A stretch of 64,000 nucleotides of DNA from Paenibacillus sp. sptzw28 (lineage in GTDB: Bacteria > Bacillota > Bacilli > Paenibacillales > Paenibacillaceae), in NCBI RefSeq assembly GCF_019550795.1, contig NZ_CP080545.1, positions 513,001-577,000 of the forward strand, read 5' to 3'. Positions 59,840-64,000 of this stretch are shown here, one piece after another; position 1 is the stretch's first letter; each line of letters begins with the position of its first letter. A program made the translations under genes and the position numbers. The notes under the pieces are model-generated. The model did not search any database. It was not told where the DNA came from and saw only the letters and a list, made by a program, of their open reading frames with translations.

Positions 59840-60349
59840 TTATCCGGCGGCAGGCGGTGTAAATGTACGCTGCGCGAATTCGTTGTCCATCATGAAGAAG
59901 GCGTTGCTGTCGTGTTCGATCCGCTTCAGCTTATTAATGATGCTGTCGAACATGGCCTCTTCTTCCACCTGCTCGTCGATGAACCATTTGAGAAATTGAA
60001 TGGTCGCATGCTCCCGGTCGTTCATGGCCAGATCGGACAAATGATAAATGCGCTTCGTGACCTCTTGTTCATGCTCGTAAGCATGCTGGAAGGCGTCAAG
60101 AATGGAGCTGTATTCGTTATTCGGGTCTCCCATACCGGAAAGTGTCACGCGCACACCGCGGTCATTCAAATACTTATAGATCTTCATGCCGTGAAACCGT
60201 TCTTCTTCTGCCTGCACGATAAAGAAATTAGCGAAGCCGTCGAGGCTTTCACCCGAGCAGTAAGCGGCGATAGCCAAGTACACATGAGCGGAGTACAGCT
60301 CGAAATTCAATTGGTCGTTTAAGGCTTGGCTGAGCGAATCGTTCATCAT
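59840..60349 (-). CDS. Ferritin-like iron storage protein
   Basis: A 169-residue non-haem ferritin. The ferroxidase centre residues are visible: Glu in QLNFELYSAHVYL, EEE and His in AEEERFHGMKI, and Glu in EQVEEEAMFDSII. It forms a hollow shell that oxidises and stores iron. AAAGGGGGG lies eight bases before ATG 60349. The adjacent gene upstream is under a Fur-type box, so this is an iron-related neighbourhood. Length fits FtnA (about 165). Confidence 0.93.
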   Translation of the reverse strand: MMNDSLSQALNDQLNFELYSAHVYLAIAAYCSGESLDGFANFFIVQAEEERFHGMKIYKYLNDRGVRVTLSGMGDPNNEYSSILDAFQHAYEHEQEVTKRIYHLSDLAMNDREHATIQFLKWFIDEQVEEEAMFDSIINKLKRIEHDSNAFFMMDNEFAQRTFTPPAAG

Positions 60350-60404
60350 CGGCCGCACCCCCCTTTCAATGATAATTTTCTATATCGTACCATAATTTAT
60401 GCGT

Positions 60405-60629
60405 TTAGCCTATCCGATGCTTGAGCTTCTTATACAAAACGTCCGCACTCGGCGCGACGATAACCTCAGACTTACCAATCAAGACAAAGCATTGCTTCGA
60501 GCATAGCTTGCAGCTGCCGAGGCAATCCTTCTTCTTTTGCTTGATCTCAGGAAATTCATTTTTAAGTGATTTATAAACTTTCTTGGAGCCGTTTTTCAAG
60601 TTTTTGCAGCAGTATTTGATTTTCTTCAT
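60405..60629 (-). CDS. DUF1450 protein (YuzB-like) under Fur-type control
   Basis: A 74-residue cysteine-rich protein: IKYCCKNLKNGSKKVYKSLK, then DCLGSCKLCSKQCFVLIGKSEVIVAPS, matching DUF1450/YuzB. The pattern C-x4-C-x2-C-x3-C could bind a metal or iron-sulphur cluster, and the family resembles small ferredoxin-like proteins. ATG 60629 is chosen: the upstream part of the frame (to 60743) lies across a promoter, so it cannot be coding. The promoter contains a 16/19 match to the Fur box. It is therefore probably induced by iron starvation. Confidence 0.8.
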   Translation of the reverse strand: MKKIKYCCKNLKNGSKKVYKSLKNEFPEIKQKKKDCLGSCKLCSKQCFVLIGKSEVIVAPSADVLYKKLKHRIG

Positions 60630-60677
60630 CAGTCCGTACCGACCTCTCCGAGGTATGTGAAAATCCTTCTCATTACA

Positions 60678-60706
60678 ATGATAGTAATTCTCATTATCAT
60701 TGTCAA
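60678..60706 (-). promoter_or_regulatory. Sigma-A promoter with embedded Fur box
   Basis: On the minus strand -35 TTGACA (60701-60706), a 17-base spacer and -10 TATCAT (60678-60683). The spacer and -10 contain GATAATGAGAATTACTATC (60680-60698), which matches 16 of 19 bases of the classical Fur box. Fur bound here would cover the promoter. This is one of the clearest regulatory sites in the window. Confidence 0.85.
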
Positions 60707-60832
60707 AAGGTTTTTTAATACATTTGTTAGACAATTCCTCCATTAGGCATCTGTATGGAATATAGGCGCTTCATCGGAAATGTGAAATCAACAATAATCC
60801 CGTAAAAAAGGTAACAATTTTCTGTATGTGTA

Positions 60833-60841
60833 TGGTAAAAT
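60833..60841 (+). promoter_or_regulatory. Candidate extended -10 promoter
   Basis: TGGTAAAAT fits the extended -10 pattern, about 130 bases before the DUF6843-like gene. No clear -35 is needed for such promoters. Confidence 0.4.
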
Positions 60842-60974
60842 AGGGAACATCAGTTCGCTCGAACGGCTGGCCAATATCAAGTGGGAATGATGACGGTCCT
60901 TTTAAACAAGTCACGGGTTTATTTCGGGATTAGGATAGTCCCGGATGCAGCAGCTGGTCCGAACCTAAAGAAAA

Positions 60975-61502
60975 TTGTATTTCGAGATGCTAATTAGTGA
61001 TTCTGTCGAGGGAGGGCCATCGGTTAACATAAAAAAAGCGCGTTTTTCTAATTTAGTTCTTTTATTATTCATTGCGATCGTAACTGTTTGCATTGTGGCA
61101 GTGGGCCTTGCTTTATTAAACAAATCTGCGGAGAAACCTACTTATAAATTCTTATTGCCAAAAGGGTTTACGGGCTGGGTTGAGGTTACATTCGAACAAC
61201 CCGGTTTTCCTCCTTTAAAAAAAGAGGGCCGTACTATTATCTATGAGGTTCCACCTTCTGGAAAGGTAATGACTGCAAGCAAGAACGTTTCAGGGACATT
61301 GATTTTAAATTATGTTGAGCAAGATGGTCGGCTAATTGAATTACCGACAGATGTGTCAATGATCCATGGGCAGGGCACTTCAGGGGGCAGTATATCTGGA
61401 CCCGATGGCCAAACTGAAATGTTACCTAGTAGACTTACTTTTTTTGTAGGAACGGAAGAACAATGGCGAGAGGCTGTGAAAAACAACCAGTCCGATGAAT
61501 AG
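60975..61502 (+). CDS. Membrane-anchored DUF6843-like protein
   Basis: Up to 175 residues: one transmembrane helix (LVLLLFIAIVTVCIVAVGLALL) and an extracytoplasmic domain with KFLLPKGFTGWVEVTFEQPGFPPLKKEG, similar to the DUF6843 opening ('LIPEGYTGWV'; core PKGFTGWVEV). Function unknown. The start is odd: the only strong ribosome site, GAGGGAGGG (61008-61016), is followed in frame by GTT (61023) and ATA (61029), not by a standard start codon. TTG 60975 and ATG 60987 lack ribosome sites. A non-standard start or a base error is possible. Confidence 0.65.
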   Translation: MYFEMLISDSVEGGPSVNIKKARFSNLVLLLFIAIVTVCIVAVGLALLNKSAEKPTYKFLLPKGFTGWVEVTFEQPGFPPLKKEGRTIIYEVPPSGKVMTASKNVSGTLILNYVEQDGRLIELPTDVSMIHGQGTSGGSISGPDGQTEMLPSRLTFFVGTEEQWREAVKNNQSDE

Positions 61503-61647
61503 ACCAAAACGAATAACGTGATAGATTGTGACAGGGTCTTACACGGGGGCTTACTTGAAGGCTTATCTGCAGGAACACGGAGAGCTTAAGCGGCCTGTTC
61601 TCCCGGTAAAGGCGAGCAGCCTTCCTTCCAAACGTTTATGCTAAGAA

Positions 61648-61684
61648 ATCCCCCGGCAGTCGGCTGCCGGGGGATCGCTTTTTT
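61648..61684 (+). terminator. Strong terminator
   Basis: A perfect 12-bp stem ATCCCCCGGCAG / CTGCCGGGGGAT around TCGG, followed by CGCTTTTTT. Confidence 0.9.
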
Positions 61685-61715
61685 AGAATATGGGACAGAG
61701 CGTCTCGCTAAATGC

Positions 61716-61784
61716 CATGCGCGGTGTCAGGGTTAATGCAAGCCGATAAATGAACCATACGCGATGTCAGGGTTAACGCAAGCC
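61716..61784. repeat. Two copies of a 40-bp tandem repeat
   Basis: CATGCGCGGTGTCAGGGTTA (from 61716) recurs as CATACGCGATGTCAGGGTTA (from 61756), and both go on to GCAAGCC. Period 40 bases. It lies just after the 3' end of the BNR gene (minus strand). Purpose unknown. Confidence 0.7.
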
Positions 61785-61801
61785 CGTGCACACGGCTGCG
61801 G

Positions 61802-62953
61802 TTAGTCTTTCTCGGGAATGGAAAATTTCTTCGTCCATGTGATGCCGCCGTCATCCGTCGAGTAAATTGCCGAATACGAGATGCTGGTGATCGCAATCCA
61901 GCCCCGCTTAGGTGAAGTGAACGAGAGTTTCCCGCCATAGCCCGTTACGCCAGAGACCACCTTGAAGGTTGCGCCGTCGTCAAGTGACCGGCCAATCGAC
62001 ACTTTCTCATAAGCTCCGGATGAGGCGGCCAAATACGCGGCTTGACGGCCAATGACCTGCATGTCCTCAGGGTAGCCGACAGGCCCGTTCAGACCCTCGA
62101 TCTCAGCCCCCGGAGCAGGACCTCCGCCGGCGGTAGAGTTTGACACGAGCTGTTTCCAGTTCGTCCCTCCATCCTTCGTATGAAAGAGGGAGTAAGAGGT
62201 TTGAGACATACCGGAGCCTCCGAGAAGCACCACCCACACGTCCGAGCTGTCCGTGCCGTAGATCGCTCCGCCTATGGCTGACTCGGATTTTACCGTCAGC
62301 TTGTTCGACCATGTATGCCCGCCGTCTACGGTGCGCTTTATTTCATAGCCTTGCCCGGGGCGCAGGACGATCGCCCATCCCTTACTCGTCGTTATGAAAT
62401 GAACATAGCGTGTGTTAGGCGGCGTCGGCACCTTGGTCCAAGTCTGCCCGCCGTTTGTCGTTTTAAATGTGAAGGCATGCGCATAGCCGAACCCCACCTT
62501 CTCCGAGAAGAAATTCACCCGTTCGAAAGCATAAGCGCCTGTATGAATTTGTTTGAAGCTGGCGCCGCCGTCCGCTGTACGGAACAGCAGGTTCGGCTGA
62601 TCGGTTCTTGTCTGCGCCATTACATAGCCAAGCGAATTGGTCAGAAACTGAATTTGGCTAAAGCTGTATTTGCCGCCGGAATAAATCGACTGCCAGTGGC
62701 AGCCCCCGTCCGAAGTGCCGATCATAAAACCATTGCCGGCGGCTCGTCCGATGTTCGAGCTGAGAAATTGGATCGATTGAAAACGTGCATCGCCCGTATC
62801 CGGCATCGCGGTCAGAGTCAACCCGTGATTGTCCGTCCGGCATTCTGCCGCCGGCGCAGCCGCAGCGGACGACGCCTGCCCGGTCAATAGGCCAGTTAGG
62901 AGCATTGCCGAAAGTGAAATGATGCCCAGCAGAGTAATCCCTGTCTTCCTCAT
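61802..62953 (-). CDS. Secreted BNR-repeat (sialidase-like propeller) protein
   Basis: A 383-residue exported protein. Signal peptide: ISLSAMLLTGLLTGQASSAAAAPAA. The body holds several BNR/Asp-box-type repeats: FRTADGGASF, FKTTNGGQTW, KRTVDGGHTW, FHTKDGGTNW, RSLDDGATF and YSTDDGGITW. These form a beta-propeller like that of sialidases and YCF48-type proteins. No catalytic sialidase residues can be identified, so binding or structural roles are as likely as enzymatic. No obvious partner gene. Confidence 0.85.
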   Translation of the reverse strand: MRKTGITLLGIISLSAMLLTGLLTGQASSAAAAPAAECRTDNHGLTLTAMPDTGDARFQSIQFLSSNIGRAAGNGFMIGTSDGGCHWQSIYSGGKYSFSQIQFLTNSLGYVMAQTRTDQPNLLFRTADGGASFKQIHTGAYAFERVNFFSEKVGFGYAHAFTFKTTNGGQTWTKVPTPPNTRYVHFITTSKGWAIVLRPGQGYEIKRTVDGGHTWSNKLTVKSESAIGGAIYGTDSSDVWVVLLGGSGMSQTSYSLFHTKDGGTNWKQLVSNSTAGGGPAPGAEIEGLNGPVGYPEDMQVIGRQAAYLAASSGAYEKVSIGRSLDDGATFKVVSGVTGYGGKLSFTSPKRGWIAITSISYSAIYSTDDGGITWTKKFSIPEKD

Positions 62954-63108
62954 GTCGTTTCACCTCGTTCTACATATTACCCCGTTTGAAACATATTCTC
63001 TCATTCTCCAGACGGCAGCATGCAAGAAATTGTTGCGGGGCGGATGCGCCAAGGGTTCTTTGCATCCGATCGGTGCTTGCTTTATGATAATAAGCATTGA
63101 TATGCAGA

Positions 63109-63303
63109 GCGTATGCTTCCGAAGCAGTTTTTACTTACAAGGAAGGTTGCCCAGGAAGTGTCGTAAAAACTAAGCGTATGCTTCCGAAGCAGTTTTTACT
63201 TGCAAGGAAGGTTGCCCAGGAAGTGTCGTAAAAACTAAGCGTACGCTTCCGAAGCAGTTTTTACTTGCAAGGAAGGTTGCCCAGGAAGTGTCGTAAAAAC
63301 TTT
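63109..63303 (+). repeat. Three tandem copies of a 65-bp hairpin element upstream of ywbE
   Basis: Copies at 63109-63173, 63174-63238 and 63239-63303 differ at only a few bases. Each begins with the palindrome GCTTCCGAAGC. It also carries the inverted repeat AGTTTTTAC ... GTAAAAACT, which encloses GCAAGGAAGGTTGC (a small inner hairpin with GGAAGG loop). The last copy ends directly at the AGGAGG ribosome site of ywbE. There are no spacers, so it is not a CRISPR. Confidence 0.92.
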
Positions 63304-63318
63304 AGGAGGAAGAACGAT

Positions 63319-63537
63319 ATGAACATAAATGGGCAGCAGCGGGCGGCCATCCGTCCCGGTCTGGTCGTCGATATCGTATTGAAAAAAGACCAAGCTACGG
63401 GACAGACGACACGCGGTGTAGTGAAGGATATCTTAACCAAGTCTCCTAACCATCCGCATGGCATTAAAGTGAGGCTCCAGAACGGGGATGTAGGAAGAGT
63501 GAAATCGATTATCGATTCCGGCCAAGGGCAAGGATAA
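63319..63537 (+). CDS. ywbE: YwbE family protein
   Basis: A 72-residue protein. IRPGLVVDIVLKKDQATGQTTRGVVKDIL and SPNHPHGIKVRLQNGDVGRVKSII match the whole YwbE/DUF2196 family (core NHPHGIKVRLQNGDVGRV). An SH3-like nucleic-acid-binding barrel is predicted for the family. AGGAGG lies nine bases before ATG 63319, right after three tandem hairpin elements that may regulate it. Its 3' end overlaps the convergent membrane gene by 29 bases. Confidence 0.9.
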   Translation: MNINGQQRAAIRPGLVVDIVLKKDQATGQTTRGVVKDILTKSPNHPHGIKVRLQNGDVGRVKSIIDSGQGQG

Positions 63538-63883
63538 TGCCTTGAAGCAGAACTAACCAGAAGCCGGATACGGGCAAAATAAAGGCACCGGCGGCGGACA
63601 GGATGATAAGGTGCCAACCGAGTCTTGCGGGAAGCTGCGCGCCAACTTCCTTAACCACCCAGCGCATCAACCGGGCGGCCACCCACATTAAAGCTCCGGA
63701 GAAAAGGAACCAGAAAGCGAATCCACGGTCATAATGACCGGCGATCGCGTTGAAAACGCCATTAGAACCGATCGTTTGAAGTATGTCGTAAAATAGCACA
63801 ACACCGATAGCACAGTGAAGGTACGCCGTCCATTCAAGCAGAAGGGGACTAAGACGCCGTTGAATGCTTATGTTTGTCGTCAT
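63509..63883 (-). CDS. Small integral membrane protein, DUF6463-like
   Basis: A 124-residue protein with four hydrophobic segments (TAYLHCAIGVVLFYDIL; FAFWFLFSGALMWVAARL; LGWHLIILSAAGAFILP; GFWLVLLQGIILAL). H-x-x-x-G near the start and FWFLFSGALMW resemble DUF6463. GAGGG lies eight bases before ATG 63883. It begins two bases before the upstream gene's stop codon ends, so it belongs to the same operon. Confidence 0.7.
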   Translation of the reverse strand: MTTNISIQRRLSPLLLEWTAYLHCAIGVVLFYDILQTIGSNGVFNAIAGHYDRGFAFWFLFSGALMWVAARLMRWVVKEVGAQLPARLGWHLIILSAAGAFILPVSGFWLVLLQGIILALGRNR

Positions 63884-63884
63884 A

Positions 63885-64000
63885 TCAGTTGCCCTCAATC
63901 TCGACGGTTTTCGCAGGGCGCGCGCTCTTGCCGCGCGGCCGCACCGCGGGCGGCTTGTCTTCGCCGAGCTGCTCGATAAAGCTGTCCAGAATCACCCGGC
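63885..64000 (-). CDS. C-terminal end of an unidentified gene (5' beyond the window)
   Basis: The visible 37 residues read RVILDSFIEQLGEDKPPAVR, then PRGKSARPAKTVEIEGN and a stop at 63885. The tail is basic and proline/alanine-rich. It is too short to name. It is followed directly by the DUF6463-like gene. Confidence 0.5.
   Translation of the reverse strand, partial: RVILDSFIEQLGEDKPPAVRPRGKSARPAKTVEIEGN

Noticed and set aside
59738..60322. 194-residue plus-strand open frame
   Set aside because: It is antisense to ferritin, which has its full set of ferroxidase residues.
60630..60743. Upstream extension of the DUF1450 gene
   Set aside because: It contains the promoter and Fur box, and the family starts at the internal methionine.
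63109..63303. Possible CRISPR array
   Set aside because: The repeats are directly adjacent 65-bp units without spacers, and no cas genes are present.

Overview
The window looks like chromosomal DNA of a Gram-positive, endospore-former-type Firmicute, most likely of the Paenibacillaceae (Paenibacillus or Cohnella-like). The basis is the gene content: YkuS, YdjO-like, YwbE, YflT, DUF1450, DUF2087 and Gmad2 proteins, a stand-alone NO synthase oxygenase, and an Lpl-type sugar ABC transporter with a YesMN-type two-component system. Most genes have moderately high GC, strong GGAGG ribosome sites, and frequent GTG or TTG starts. I saw no rRNA, tRNA, CRISPR array, transposase or integrase.

Layout. 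1-4960 (+): end of a MarR regulator, a VOC protein, ykuS, a cold-shock protein with a long leader, a YdjO-like protein, a Rad3/DinG-type helicase and a histidine phosphatase. 5049-9011 (-): an ECF sigma/anti-sigma pair and two secreted cupredoxin proteins. 9160-14372: LysR regulator with a divergent EamA exporter, a TetM-like translation GTPase, and nitric oxide synthase. 14755-19086 (-): an ABC-2 exporter (ATPase and two permeases) and malate:quinone oxidoreductase. 19552-24108: a DEAD-box RNA helicase with a 78-bp repeat tail, and a DHA2 efflux pump with a divergent MmyB-type regulator. 24227-29806: a three-gene operon (extracellular intradiol-dioxygenase-like lipoprotein, RCC1-repeat protein, MFS-cupin fusion) facing an unusual sigma factor fused to a large C-terminal domain. 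30007-34453: an isolated UMP kinase paralogue, two adjacent frameshifted genes, an Old Yellow Enzyme and a decayed histidine kinase. 34600-37800: an AT-rich island of small, mostly unrecognised genes. 38427-45555: WYL regulator with a divergent SDR, an acyltransferase, a general stress protein, a neopullulanase-type glycosidase and glgC. 45830-52724 (-): a two-component system and a carbohydrate ABC transporter. 52945-64000: XRE regulator, a paired ABC exporter, an SRPBCC protein, a DUF2087 regulator, a Gmad2 lipoprotein, ferritin, a Fur-type promoter driving a DUF1450 gene, a BNR-repeat secreted protein, and three tandem 65-bp hairpin repeats directly upstream of ywbE.

The most promising candidates for something undescribed are the dioxygenase/RCC1/MFS-cupin operon with its divergent fused sigma factor (24227-29806), the sigma-controlled cupredoxin cluster (5049-9011), the 65-bp structured tandem repeat upstream of ywbE, and the decayed/AT-rich stretch at 30.8-37.8 kb. 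All functions are inferred by eye from motifs and context; no database search was run.
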